The notes below the pieces were generated by a model. That model did no database searches. It was not told where the DNA came from and worked only from the letters and a program-made list of their open reading frames with translations. From Bordetella genomosp. 11 (GTDB lineage Bacteria > Pseudomonadota > Gammaproteobacteria > Burkholderiales > Burkholderiaceae_B): a stretch of DNA of 64,000 nucleotides. Location of the stretch: the NCBI RefSeq assembly GCF_002261215.1, contig NZ_NEVS01000001.1, positions 1,302,001 to 1,366,000 of the forward strand. The letters are read 5' to 3'. A program made the translations under genes and the position numbers. Below, piece by piece: positions 24,890-34,193 of this stretch. Each line of letters begins with the position of its first letter. Position 1 is the stretch's first letter.

Positions 24890-26290
24890 ATGAGTTCCGT
24901 TGATGCCTTTGCTTCCCTTGAACAGATCGGCCGCGAACTGGACAGCGGCGCGTTGACCAGCCAGGCGCTGGTGCGCACGCGGCTGGACCGGATCGAGCGG
25001 CTGGATCCCGCGCTCCACGCTTACATGGACGTCTACGCCGACGCGGCGATGTCCGCGGCGCGGGCCGCGGACCAGTTGCGCGAGGCGGGCATCGTGCTGG
25101 GGCCGCTGCATGGCGTCACGGTGGCGATCAAGGATCTGTTCGATATCGCCGGCCGGCCGGTGACGTACGGCTCGAAGTCGCTGCCGGCACGCATCTCCGA
25201 CCATACGGCGACCGTGGTCCGCAGGCTGCAAGGCGCGGGCGCGATCGTGCTGGGAAAGACGCAGACGGTGGAGTTTGCCTTTGGCGGGTGGGGTACCAAT
25301 TCATCCTTCGGAACGCCCCGCAACCCCTGGGACATGCGTACGCACCGGGTGCCGGGCGGATCGAGCAGCGGATCGGGCGTGGCCGTGGCCGGCGGGCTGG
25401 CTTGCGCGGCGATCGGCACGGATACGGGCGGTTCGGTGCGCATTCCGGCGTCGATGTGCGGACTGGTGGGCTTGAAGACGACGGTCGGGCTGGTCAGCCG
25501 GGACGGCTTGATGCCCCTTAGCGCGACCCTGGATACCGTGGGGCCGATGACGCGCACCGTCGCGGACGCTGCCTTGATGCTGGATGCGATCGCCGGTCTG
25601 GATCCGCTCGATCCGGCTTCGCGCCATGCGCCGGTACGGTCCGTGCTGCCGGGCCTGCGCGTTGGCGCCGATGGCATGCGGGTCTGGGCCATGCCGGACG
25701 AGGAACGCGAAGGCGTCGACGAGGCCGTGCTGGCAGCCTACGACCAGGCGCTGGACACGCTGCAGTCGCTGGGCTTGCGCGTGGTGCGGCGGCGCTTGCC
25801 GAAAGGGTCCGTGGAAGCCATGAACATGGCGGGCGGGATCATGAGCGCCGAAGGCTATGCCAATCTGGGTGCCATCGCCGAACGCGACGACCTGGTGGTG
25901 GATCCATATGTGCGGCGGCGGGTGCTGTCGGGACGGGCCATCGGCGCGGCGGAGTACCTGAATCTGCTCAAGGCGCGCGAGCGGGCCAAGTCCGAAATGA
26001 TGGCGGCGATGGATGGCGCGGATTTCCTGCTGCTGCCGACGACGCCGCTGCCCGCGATTCCGGTGGACCAGGTGGACCAGACCACGTCGACGCTGGCGCG
26101 CCTGAATCGCATGGGCAATCTGCTGGATATGTGTTCGATCGCGGTGCCGTCGGGTTTTTCTCCGGCGGGGTTGCCGTTGTCGGTGCAATTCGTCGGGCGC
26201 GGGTTCGATGAACCTGTGATCCTGCGTGCCGCATATGCATACGAGCAGGCGACGCGCTGGCACGAGCGGCGGCCGGAAGGGCTGGATTGA
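24890..26290 (+). CDS. Amidase (amidase signature family)
   Basis: A 466-residue enzyme from ATG 24890, fixed by a GGAGGA ribosome-binding site (24880-24885); the frame is open from 24731 and another ATG is at 24848. It carries the Ser-cisSer-Lys catalytic set: the lysine in VAIKDLFD, the serine-rich loop GGSSSGSG and the GTDTGGSVRIPAS segment with the nucleophile. Members hydrolyse amides or act as GatA subunits. No GatB or GatC lies nearby, so a catabolic amidase is more likely than tRNA amidotransferase. The substrate is unknown. Confidence 0.88.
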   Translation: MSSVDAFASLEQIGRELDSGALTSQALVRTRLDRIERLDPALHAYMDVYADAAMSAARAADQLREAGIVLGPLHGVTVAIKDLFDIAGRPVTYGSKSLPARISDHTATVVRRLQGAGAIVLGKTQTVEFAFGGWGTNSSFGTPRNPWDMRTHRVPGGSSSGSGVAVAGGLACAAIGTDTGGSVRIPASMCGLVGLKTTVGLVSRDGLMPLSATLDTVGPMTRTVADAALMLDAIAGLDPLDPASRHAPVRSVLPGLRVGADGMRVWAMPDEEREGVDEAVLAAYDQALDTLQSLGLRVVRRRLPKGSVEAMNMAGGIMSAEGYANLGAIAERDDLVVDPYVRRRVLSGRAIGAAEYLNLLKARERAKSEMMAAMDGADFLLLPTTPLPAIPVDQVDQTTSTLARLNRMGNLLDMCSIAVPSGFSPAGLPLSVQFVGRGFDEPVILRAAYAYEQATRWHERRPEGLD

Positions 26291-26384
26291 TGGCGGAGAC
26301 GATGGAAATTCGCATCATTCCGCGCTGACAAGCGACCTGCCGCTTCATGCGGCATCCTTGTCCAGCGGCAGAGTAAGGAATCCA

Positions 26385-27350
26385 GTGAACGAAATCCGCG
26401 CCATTTCGCTGTTCGTCAGGACGGCCACGCTGGGCAGCCTGCGCAAGGCCGCCATCGAGCAAGGTGTGACGCCGCAGGCCGCCAGCCTGGCTGTCACGCA
26501 GCTGGAAAAGCACCTGGGCATACGCCTGTTCCACCGCACCACGCGGCAGATCAGTCTGACCGACGAGGGGCGGCGCTTCCTGGAGTCGGTCCAATCGCCG
26601 CTGGAGGCGCTGAACGACGCCATGGCCAGCGCCCGTCACGCGGATCTGGCCAGCGGCCCCCTGCGTGTCACGGCGCCGCGCAGCGTGGGCAGTACCGTGT
26701 TGTGGCCGTTGTTCGAGGCATTCGCGCAGGCATACCCGGACGTGCAGCTGGACATCCAGATGGAGGATCGTTTCCAGGACTGGGTGGCCGAACGCATCGA
26801 TGTCGGCTTTCGGGCGGGCCAGCAGCCGGACGGAAGAATCATCGCGCGGCGGGTGCTGCCCATCCAGCTGATCGTCTGCGCCTCGCCGGACTATCTGGTG
26901 CGGCATGGCGCTCCCGCGACCATCGATGACCTGGTTTCGCACCGCTGCACCGGCTATTTGCAACCCAATACCGGCAAGGTGGCGCCTTGGGAATTCCAGG
27001 TGGGAGAAGAAATCGTCTATCGCGATATCCCGCCGTCCTTCTGCATCAATGATCCCGAACTGGAAACCCGCGCGGTGCTGGGGGGGCTGGGGATAGGGCA
27101 GCTGGCCAGTTTCACCGCGGTGCCGTTGATCCGGGCTGGGCAGTTGGTGCCGTTGCTGCTGCCGCACACGGTGCAGCGGATCGCGATGTATCTGTGCTAC
27201 GCCCGGCGCACGCAGATGCCGGCACGCGTGCGGTTGTTCATCGACTTCATGACGGAGCGGCTTCTGGCCAGCACGGAATGGCACTTGAACCAAGAGGAAC
27301 TGGGCGCCGGCAAGCAGGCGCCCAGGCGAAGGATTCGGCTCAAGGTGTGA
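26385..27350 (+). CDS. LysR-family transcriptional regulator
   Basis: A 321-residue regulator. The start GTG 26385 is chosen because an AAGGAA ribosome-binding site precedes it and VNEIRAISLFVRTATLGS is the normal LysR N-terminus; the frame is open from 26226. The winged helix-turn-helix is at residues 1-60 (SLRKAAIEQGVTPQAASLAVTQLE). The effector domain looks like the CrgA-type group (ASPDYLVRHGAP, GLGIGQLASF). No gene is divergent from it, so its target may be the preceding amidase or the SDR gene, whose end overlaps its own by 11 bp. Confidence 0.88.
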   Translation: MNEIRAISLFVRTATLGSLRKAAIEQGVTPQAASLAVTQLEKHLGIRLFHRTTRQISLTDEGRRFLESVQSPLEALNDAMASARHADLASGPLRVTAPRSVGSTVLWPLFEAFAQAYPDVQLDIQMEDRFQDWVAERIDVGFRAGQQPDGRIIARRVLPIQLIVCASPDYLVRHGAPATIDDLVSHRCTGYLQPNTGKVAPWEFQVGEEIVYRDIPPSFCINDPELETRAVLGGLGIGQLASFTAVPLIRAGQLVPLLLPHTVQRIAMYLCYARRTQMPARVRLFIDFMTERLLASTEWHLNQEELGAGKQAPRRRIRLKV

Positions 27351-28224
27351 TGCTGGCGGCTATCTCTTGCTTCGGGAAATCCGTCGAGGCGGCAAGTTCG
27401 CGCCAAGCCGCGGTTTCCTCGGCGACATACGCATTCTTGCCGGCGATGGCGGCCAGGGTGTCGGTGCCAAAGGGCATGCGTAGCGGCGGACGTTCGGCGT
27501 CGATCAGCTTGATCATGGCCGTTGCCAGGCGCTTGGGATCGCCCGGCTGCTGGTGGCTGATCCGCGCGGCATGCTCTCGCACCTTGCCGGCTGTTTCGGC
27601 GTAATCCGCGATGACGGCCGGCGATTTGACCAGGGACGATGCATCCAGGAAGTCGGTGCGGAAATAGCCCGGCTCGACCACGGTGGCGTGGATTCCGAGC
27701 GGCGCCAGTTCGTCGTGCAGGGCTTCGGTCAGGCCTTCTACCGCGAACTTGGTGGAGCAGTACACGCCGAAGCCGGCAGCGGCGCGGTAGCCGCCAATAG
27801 ACGAGATATTCACGATATGGCCGGTCTTCCGTTCGCGCATATGGGGCAGGACGGCGCGCGTCACGTTCAGCAGGCCAAAGACATTGGTGTCGTACATCCG
27901 GCGCACGTCGGCGTCGTCGGCTTCTTCCACCGCGCCCAGCAGGCCGAAGCCCGCATTATTGACCACGACGTCGATGCGGCCGAAACGCGCGACCGCGGCA
28001 CTGGCGGCGGCCTGCGCCTGAGTCGCGTCGGTCACGTTCAGCTGGACGGGCAGGACGTTGGGCGAATCTCCGAAGCGTTCCGCCAGGGCGGCGACGTTGC
28101 GGCCGGTAACGACGACGGCGTTGCCGTCGGCCAGCGCGGCGTCGGCGATCAGGGCGCCGAGGCCGCGCGCGGCGCCGGTGATGAACCAGACACGCTTGAT
28201 GGAGGAAGAGGATGAGGTCGTCAT
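27340..28224 (-). CDS. Short-chain dehydrogenase/reductase
   Basis: A 294-residue SDR enzyme. Marks of the family are the cofactor loop TGAARGLG (residues about 16-23), NNAGFGLLGAVE, the catalytic serine in NISSIGGYRAA and YCSTKFA with the catalytic Tyr and Lys. The Arg-Asn after the second strand (VVTGRNVAAL) suggests NADP. The substrate cannot be told. It is convergent with the LysR gene and divergent from the RraA-like gene across a 300-bp region with a strong palindrome. Confidence 0.87.
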   Translation of the reverse strand: MTTSSSSSIKRVWFITGAARGLGALIADAALADGNAVVVTGRNVAALAERFGDSPNVLPVQLNVTDATQAQAAASAAVARFGRIDVVVNNAGFGLLGAVEEADDADVRRMYDTNVFGLLNVTRAVLPHMRERKTGHIVNISSIGGYRAAAGFGVYCSTKFAVEGLTEALHDELAPLGIHATVVEPGYFRTDFLDASSLVKSPAVIADYAETAGKVREHAARISHQQPGDPKRLATAMIKLIDAERPPLRMPFGTDTLAAIAGKNAYVAEETAAWRELAASTDFPKQEIAASITP

Positions 28225-28347
28225 GGCGGTACTCCCGTAGGTTTTGAGATCAGTGGGGCGCGGCGTGTTTGCTTGAAGTCCGGTGCCGCGTTGGATGCCA
28301 CTTTAGGGATCCGGAGCCGGTCGGCCTAGCCACGGAACACTGACTTG

Positions 28348-28370
28348 ATTGACAATAAAAACTTGTCAAT
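28348..28370. promoter_or_regulatory. Perfect palindrome between SDR and RraA-like genes
   Basis: ATTGACAA (28348-28355) and TTGTCAAT (28363-28370), 8-bp arms with a 7-bp AT-rich centre. It contains TTGACA on both strands. Matching -10 boxes are not convincing, so an operator is more likely than a double promoter. Nothing else is visible in 28225-28525. Confidence 0.5.
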
Positions 28371-28525
28371 ACCGGTTTTCAGCCACGGTCGGCGGCGGCG
28401 GGCAGCCGACTGCCAGCGCGTCGCCAGCTTCGGTCGATTACGATGTGGGCACTGCCCTGCCGCCGCTGGGCGCTTGACGGCGGCCCGAATCTGTTACCGA
28501 ACGAGCCACACACGGAGAATCTCTC

Positions 28526-29197
28526 ATGATCGGTTTTGCAATCCACCCCCGCCAACGCGCCGTCTCCGCCGACGTCGCCGCCAAGTTCGTCGGCATGCCG
28601 GTGGCCAATCTTAGCGACTGCATGTCGCGCATGACGGCCGGCGGCCCTCGCCTGCGGCCCATGCATGACGGCACGTACATGGCCGGCCCGGCGCTGACAG
28701 TGCGGTCGCGGCCCGGCGACAACCTGATGGTGCACAAGGCGCTCGATGTCGCGGCGCCCGGCGACGTCATCGTGGTCGATGCCGGCGGCGACCTGACCAA
28801 TGCCATCATCGGCGAGATCATGGCGACCTACGCCAAGAGCCGGAAGCTGGGCGGGATCGTGATCAACGGATCCATACGCGATGCCGGCGCGCTGCGCCGC
28901 AGCGATTTTCCAGTCTACGCCGCGGGTATCACGCACCGCGGTCCGTACAAGGATGGCCCGGGCGAAATCAACTGCACGATCGCGCTGGATGGCATGACGA
29001 TCGAACCCGGCGATCTGATCCTGGGCGACGAGGATGGCTTGCTGTGCATTCCTTATGCCGATGTCGAAGCCGTTTACGAAGCGGGCAAGGCCAAGAACGC
29101 GGCGGAGGAAAAGACCTTCGCGAATATCGCGGCCGGTACGCATGACACCAGCTGGGTCGACGCGCGCCTGAAGGCGCTGGGGTGCCTGAAAGGCTGA
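28526..29197 (+). CDS. RraA-family protein, probable 4-hydroxy-4-methyl-2-oxoglutarate aldolase/oxaloacetate decarboxylase
   Basis: A 223-residue protein of the RraA/HMG aldolase fold. Substrate and metal segments are GDVIVVDAGGDLTNAIIGEIMA and GIVINGSIRDAGALRR (Arg-Asp pair of HMG aldolases). In aromatic catabolism these enzymes split 4-carboxy-4-hydroxy-2-oxoadipate to pyruvate and oxaloacetate; other members bind RNase E, but the active-site pair favours an enzyme. It heads a catabolic run on the plus strand, although 656 bp separate it from the next gene. Confidence 0.82.
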   Translation: MIGFAIHPRQRAVSADVAAKFVGMPVANLSDCMSRMTAGGPRLRPMHDGTYMAGPALTVRSRPGDNLMVHKALDVAAPGDVIVVDAGGDLTNAIIGEIMATYAKSRKLGGIVINGSIRDAGALRRSDFPVYAAGITHRGPYKDGPGEINCTIALDGMTIEPGDLILGDEDGLLCIPYADVEAVYEAGKAKNAAEEKTFANIAAGTHDTSWVDARLKALGCLKG

Positions 29198-29853
29198 TCC
29201 CGCGCGGCGCCGCTGCCCTCCTGTCGCTACGCGACGCCTCCCCACGGGAGGGCGGCGCTGTCGCCCCCCAACGCCCGGCGAGGTATATCCCGGGCGTTAT
29301 GGTTGATAATTTAAATTCATTTCGGAATGCATGGCTCCGACAGGATAATTTCCGTCGAAGACGATAGACAAAGAGGACGGACGATCGCGGCGGCACAGGC
29401 CGGCACGATGAATCCGCCAAGAGCCCGGGGCGACTGATGTCGCCGGACATGGGCATAGCGGCCGCGCGGTGCGGCCAGCTATATGGAGACTGTCATGGCC
29501 ATGTGTAGCAGCGCCGGCATCCGCCGTGCCCTCGTACATTCTGTTTTACTTCGCAGCCCTGCGTTGATGCCCTCGCTGGCATGCCGCCGCGCGCCCGGTC
29601 GGGTGCCGGATTTCTCCCACACGCTTGCGCCCGGTCTGGCGCAAGGCCGGTCTTCATAGCGCAATCCGTCACGCGGCGAAGGCGCGCCAAAGCGGCATGC
29701 CCCCGCGACGCCTACCGACTACCCAAGCAGAACGTGCCGGCCGCCACGCCGAGACAGCGGGCGACCGAGCGCGATGGATACGCACGCCTTCGCGGCGCCG
29801 CGACGTTGTCCGTGCCGCGCCACATTTGCACCGAATACAGGAGGACTACACGC
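29198..29853. other. Intergenic region without a recognised gene
   Basis: 656 bp. It starts with a GC-rich imperfect hairpin (GCCCTCC near 29215 with GGAGGGC near 29249), then an AT-rich patch (29300-29325, TGATAATTTAAATTC) that could hold a promoter, then a short possible reading frame at 29495-29659. The frame open from 29581 into the dehydrogenase has no ribosome-binding site. A long leader for the next operon is possible. Confidence 0.5.
29495..29659 (+). CDS. Possible small protein or leader peptide
   Basis: A 54-codon frame from ATG 29495, with GGAGAC seven bases upstream. The product (MAMCSSAGIRRALVHSVLL at the start) is basic with no family. It ends 195 bp before the aldehyde dehydrogenase. 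The ribosome-binding site is the only support, so it may not be translated. Confidence 0.2.
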   Translation: MAMCSSAGIRRALVHSVLLRSPALMPSLACRRAPGRVPDFSHTLAPGLAQGRSS

Positions 29854-31302
29854 ATGCAGCTTGCCAAGCACTATATCGACGGCGCCTGGATCGAATCCGT
29901 GGCGGGACAAAGCCGGCAGGGCCTGTCGCAAAATCCCGCGACATCCGAGCCCGCGGCGCATTTCGCCGACGGCGGCATCGACGAAGCGCGGGCCGCCATC
30001 GATGCCGCGCGCCGCGCCTTCGAACAGCCCAGCTGGCGTCGGTCGCCGCGCCTGCGCGCCGACGTGCTGTGGGATTTCGCCGTGCGCCTGGAAGCCCGCA
30101 AGGAAGAGATCGCCGACTGGCTGGTCACGCTGAACGGCAAGCTGCGGCGCGAGGCGCTGGGTGAAATCCTGGCCGGCGTCTCCGAACTGAAGTACTACGC
30201 CGGTCTGGCGCGCAATCTGTTCGGCCGGGTCATCGAGGTCGAGCCAGGCTGCCATGCATCGCTGCGGCGCGAAGCGGCCGGCGTGGCGGCCATCATCCTG
30301 CCATGGAACGCGCCCATTACCCTGCTGGTGCGTTCGTTGGCCCCGGCGCTGGCCGCGGGCTGCGCGACGGTGATCAAGCCCGCTTTCCAGACAGCGCTGG
30401 CGCATAACCTGGCCCTGGAGTGCCTGACGGCCGATCCGCGCCTGCCCGCCGGCATCGTCAATTCCGTCATCGAAAGCGGTTCCGCCGTGTCCCAGGCGCT
30501 GTGCGAGTCGCCCGATGTGGATGTGGTCAGCTTCACGGGATCGACGGCGGTGGGCAAGAAGATCGCCGCCGCAGCCGCGGGCACGCTCAAGCGCCTGTCG
30601 CTGGAACTGGGGGGCAAGGCGCCCGCGCTGGTTTTCGCCGACGGCGCGTCGGATGCCACCGTCAAGGGCATCACGGCAGGCAGCCTGATCATGGCCGGGC
30701 AGCAATGCACCGCCATCGCTCGCGTCCTGGTGCAGGACAGCGTCTACGCCGACTTCACTCGGCGCCTGGCGGACGCTTTCCGCGCGGTTCGAGTCGGAGT
30801 GGGCAGCGATCCGCAATCGCAGATGGGCAGCCTGATCGATATCGCCAACCGCGACCGTATCGCCGGTCTCGTCGCGCGCGCCGCGGATGCCGGCGAGGTG
30901 CTGGTGCGCGGCGAAGCGCCGGGCGGCGCGCTTGCAAAGGGTGCTTTCCTGACGCCCAGCCTGGTGGCCATCGAGGACCTGAATTCCGACTATGTGCAGC
31001 ACGAGTTGTTCGGCCCGCTGCTGATCGTTGAACGCTTCAAGGATGAAGAGGACGCGATCCACCGCGCCAACGCCACGCGCTACAGCCTGGCATCCAGCGT
31101 GTGGACGGGCGACGGCGTGCGCGGCGAACGCGTGGGCGCCAGGCTGCGCTTCGGCACGGTCTGGGCCAACACCCACAACCGCCTGTTCGCCGAGGCCGAA
31201 ACGGGCGGCCATGCCGACAGCGGGTACGGCCGCCTGCACGGCGCGGAAGGGCTCAACGATTTCCTGGAGACCAAGCACTACTACTTCGAGACAGGCGTTT
31301 GA
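29854..31302 (+). CDS. NAD(P)-dependent aldehyde dehydrogenase
   Basis: A 482-residue ALDH from ATG 29854, fixed by a GGAGGA ribosome-binding site; the frame is open from 29581. Catalytic residues are Asn152 (LPWNAP), Glu251 (LELGGKAP) and Cys285 (GQQCTA). It is very close to the ALDH at 53162: both align without gaps over the first 290 residues, including the YYAGLAR segment, so they are recent paralogues. With the ThDP enzyme just downstream it could oxidise the aldehyde made by decarboxylation of a 2-oxo acid. Confidence 0.9.
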   Translation: MQLAKHYIDGAWIESVAGQSRQGLSQNPATSEPAAHFADGGIDEARAAIDAARRAFEQPSWRRSPRLRADVLWDFAVRLEARKEEIADWLVTLNGKLRREALGEILAGVSELKYYAGLARNLFGRVIEVEPGCHASLRREAAGVAAIILPWNAPITLLVRSLAPALAAGCATVIKPAFQTALAHNLALECLTADPRLPAGIVNSVIESGSAVSQALCESPDVDVVSFTGSTAVGKKIAAAAAGTLKRLSLELGGKAPALVFADGASDATVKGITAGSLIMAGQQCTAIARVLVQDSVYADFTRRLADAFRAVRVGVGSDPQSQMGSLIDIANRDRIAGLVARAADAGEVLVRGEAPGGALAKGAFLTPSLVAIEDLNSDYVQHELFGPLLIVERFKDEEDAIHRANATRYSLASSVWTGDGVRGERVGARLRFGTVWANTHNRLFAEAETGGHADSGYGRLHGAEGLNDFLETKHYYFETGV

Positions 31303-31402
31303 GCCGGAGCACCCCGCAAAGCGACCGCGGCAGCACCGCCAGTAACAACGACAGCAGCAGTGGCGTCGGCCACGACAGCAACGACACAACAACGGAGACC
31401 AT

Positions 31403-33157
31403 ATGGACAAGCAGCACGCAGCGTCCGGCGCGGCAACCACGCGCACGGCGGCGCATTATTTCCTGGAAGGGCTGGCCGATACCGGCGTCGAGTACATCTT
31501 CTCGAACCTGGGCACCGACCATGTGACGCTCATCGAGGAACTGGCCCGCTGGCAGCGTGAAGGCCGGCGCGCGCCGGCCACGGTGCTTTGCCCGCACGAG
31601 AACGTGGCCATGCATATGGCAGCCGGCTACGCCGCCATGACGGGGCGCGGACAGGCGGTGATGGTGCATGTGGACGCGGGTACCGCCAACGCGGCGATGG
31701 GCATGCACAACATGTTCCGCAGCCGCCTGCCGGTGATGCTGATGGCCGGCAAGGCGCCGTATACCTTGCGCGGCGAACTGCCTGCCTCGCGCGACAACTA
31801 CGTGCACTTCGTCCAGGACCCCTTCGACATCGGCAGCCTGGTGCGCCCCTATGTGAAGTGGGAGTACACGCTGCCGTCCGGCGTCGTCGCCAAGGAGGCG
31901 CTGCGCCGCGCGCACACGATGATGCAAAGCGATCCTCCGGGGCCGGTCTATATGACGTTGCCGCGCGAGACGCTGGCCGAATCCTGGCCGGAATCGAAGA
32001 TGCCGGCCTATCCCGCGGACCGCTACGGCGCGGTGACACTGGGCGGTATCGATCCCGAACACGCCGAAGCCGTCGCGCGCGACCTGATCGCGGCGAGTTC
32101 GCCCATCGTGGTGACCGCCTACCTCGGCCGCAGTGCGCGCGCGGTCGATGCCCTGACACGTCTGGCGGACCGCTGCGGCATGCGCGTCTACGAATTCATG
32201 CCGACCTACATGAACGTGCCGCGCGACGCGGCCTGCTTCGGCGGCTTCGATCCCAAGGCCGGGCTGGCGGGCGCGGACTTCGGCATGCTGCTGGATGTGG
32301 ATGTGCCCTGGCTGCCTGCTTTCGCCCGCGAAAATCCGCGGACCGCGTGGACCCACATCGATGTGGACCCCGTCAAGCAGGATTTCCAGATGTGGGGGTT
32401 TCCCACGCATCGCCGCCTGCAGGCGGATTGCGGCCGCGCGCTGGAGCAGGTGCTGGAAGCGGTCGAACGCCTGGCCTCGCCGGAGTTCGAGCAGCGGGCG
32501 CGGCAGCGCCGCGACGGCTGGGCCGCGGACAACGAGCAGCGCAAGGCCAACCTGGCGCGCGCCGCCTCGCAGCCGGGTACGGCGCAGGCGCTGTCCGCGC
32601 AATATGTGTGCGCCGCCGTCGGCCGCGCCATCTCCAGCGATGACGTGGTCGTGAACGAGGCGATCCGCAACTCGCCGGCGGTGCTGGGGCAGATTCCGCG
32701 CAGCAAGCCGCTGAGCCTGCTGGGATGTTCCGGCGGCGGCCTGGGCTATAGCGGCGGCATGGCGCTGGGCGTCAAACTGGCGCGGCCCGACGCGCGCGTG
32801 GTGCAGTTCGTCGGCGACGGCGGCTTCCATTTTTCCACGCCGACGTCGGTCTATGCGGTCGCGCAGCAATACCAGTTGCCCATCTTCACCGTGGTGCTGG
32901 ACAACGGCGGCTGGCAGGCCGTCAAGGAAGCCGTGCTGCGCGTCTATCCCGACGGCGAAGCCGCCGGCGTGGACAACTTCCAGGCCAAACTGGCGGTCCG
33001 CGGCGAACGCCGCTTCGACCGCGTGGCGGAATCCTTCGGCGCGCACGGCGAATACGTCGCCGAGCCCGAACAATTGGAAGCCGCGATCACCCGCTGCCTG
33101 GCCGCCGTCGACGCGGGGCAGGCCGCGGTCATGCACGTGCGCGTCGCCGCGCTGTAA
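31403..33157 (+). CDS. Thiamine-diphosphate-dependent enzyme (acetolactate synthase/benzoylformate decarboxylase-like)
   Basis: A 584-residue ThDP enzyme. The catalytic glutamate is in CPHENVAMHMAAGYA (Glu66), and the ThDP/Mg motif starts at GDGGFHF (about residue 471) and ends at LDNGGW. The middle domain has no clear FAD motif, so a decarboxylase or carboligase of the oxalyl-CoA/benzoylformate type is more likely than biosynthetic acetolactate synthase; no small subunit is present. It lies between an aldehyde dehydrogenase and a ketopantoate-reductase-like gene, which suggests decarboxylation of a 2-oxo acid to an aldehyde. The substrate is unknown. Confidence 0.85.
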   Translation: MDKQHAASGAATTRTAAHYFLEGLADTGVEYIFSNLGTDHVTLIEELARWQREGRRAPATVLCPHENVAMHMAAGYAAMTGRGQAVMVHVDAGTANAAMGMHNMFRSRLPVMLMAGKAPYTLRGELPASRDNYVHFVQDPFDIGSLVRPYVKWEYTLPSGVVAKEALRRAHTMMQSDPPGPVYMTLPRETLAESWPESKMPAYPADRYGAVTLGGIDPEHAEAVARDLIAASSPIVVTAYLGRSARAVDALTRLADRCGMRVYEFMPTYMNVPRDAACFGGFDPKAGLAGADFGMLLDVDVPWLPAFARENPRTAWTHIDVDPVKQDFQMWGFPTHRRLQADCGRALEQVLEAVERLASPEFEQRARQRRDGWAADNEQRKANLARAASQPGTAQALSAQYVCAAVGRAISSDDVVVNEAIRNSPAVLGQIPRSKPLSLLGCSGGGLGYSGGMALGVKLARPDARVVQFVGDGGFHFSTPTSVYAVAQQYQLPIFTVVLDNGGWQAVKEAVLRVYPDGEAAGVDNFQAKLAVRGERRFDRVAESFGAHGEYVAEPEQLEAAITRCLAAVDAGQAAVMHVRVAAL

Positions 33158-33167
33158 GGAGGCGGCG

Positions 33168-34127
33168 ATGCGGAGCATATTGATCGTCGGCTGTGGCGCG
33201 ATGGGCGGGATTTTCGCCGCCCACCTGCAGGCGGTCGCGCAGGTGACCGTGCTGGACGTCAACGCGACCCATGTCGAGGCGATCCGCCGCGAGGGCCTGC
33301 GCGTCGAAGGGGCCGAACCGCGCACGGTCGCGCTGCGGGCCGTGACGGGCGCCGGCGAGCTGGCCGGCGTGGCCTTCGACGCCGTCGTCTTCCTGACCAA
33401 GTCCGGCCAGACCGCCGCCGCGTGGGCCGCGCTGCGCGAGGTCCTGGACGGCACGCCCTTGCTGCTGACTTTGCAGAACGGCATGGGCAACAGCGAGACC
33501 CTGCTGGCCGGCGGGAACGGCCCGGTCGCCCGTGGCGTCACGCTGGACGCGGGCCGCTTCCTGGGCCCGGGCCGCGTCGAACACCTGATCCGCGGCAATG
33601 CCACCTGGATCGGGCCCGTGCGCGGTACGGTGGACGATTGCGCATGGCTGGCGACGCTCTTGACCGACGCGGGGCTGCCCGCGCAGGCCATCCCGGATCC
33701 GATGGACGCGGTGTGGTCGAAATTCGTTTTCAATGCCGTGATGAACCCGGTGGGCGCTTTGTTGCTGGGCGTGAACCGCGCCCGCTACGACGCGCCCGAG
33801 GTGCGCGACCTGATCGACGACCTGGCGCGCGAATGCGTCGCCGTCGTCACGGCATTGGGCGGCCGCCTGGCCTTCGACCCCATGGAACTGGTCAAGCAGA
33901 CCCGCGCGGGGCAGCGTCCCATCACGCGGCATGCCGGTTCCATGGCGCTGGACCTGGCGCGGGGCGTGCCCACCGAGATCGATGAACTGACCGGCTATGT
34001 CGTGCGCGAGGGCGACCGCCTGGGCGTCGACGTGACCGCGTGCCGCACCGTTTTTAGACTGGTGAAGGGGCTGGAGCTGGCCCGCGCCATCCAGTTGAAG
34101 GAGAGCCTGCCCGCCCACAGTGCCTGA
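33168..34127 (+). CDS. Ketopantoate reductase-like protein (ApbA/PanE family)
   Basis: A 319-residue enzyme from ATG 33168. The ribosome-binding site TAAGGAGG includes the stop codon of the ThDP gene, so translation is coupled. It has the N-terminal nucleotide loop VGCGAMGGIFAAHL, the LTLQNGMGN loop and a late catalytic-type Lys in DAVWSKFVFNAVMNP with Asn. Family members reduce 2-oxo acids with NADPH; panE proper is usually elsewhere, and many paralogues sit in catabolic clusters as here. It probably acts on a hydroxy/keto acid intermediate of this cluster. Confidence 0.85.
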   Translation: MRSILIVGCGAMGGIFAAHLQAVAQVTVLDVNATHVEAIRREGLRVEGAEPRTVALRAVTGAGELAGVAFDAVVFLTKSGQTAAAWAALREVLDGTPLLLTLQNGMGNSETLLAGGNGPVARGVTLDAGRFLGPGRVEHLIRGNATWIGPVRGTVDDCAWLATLLTDAGLPAQAIPDPMDAVWSKFVFNAVMNPVGALLLGVNRARYDAPEVRDLIDDLARECVAVVTALGGRLAFDPMELVKQTRAGQRPITRHAGSMALDLARGVPTEIDELTGYVVREGDRLGVDVTACRTVFRLVKGLELARAIQLKESLPAHSA

Positions 34128-34193
34128 CCCCGATCCAATCCGCCATGCGGCCGTAGAAGCCGATGCAAGTAGCGATAACACCTGGAGACATCG

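Noticed and set aside
28349..28370. TTGACA boxes of the palindrome as divergent -35 elements
   Set aside because: No acceptable -10 sequence lies 16-18 bp away on either strand.
29581..29853. N-terminal extension of the aldehyde dehydrogenase
   Set aside because: The residues are Arg/Pro-rich without homology, and a strong ribosome-binding site precedes ATG 29854.
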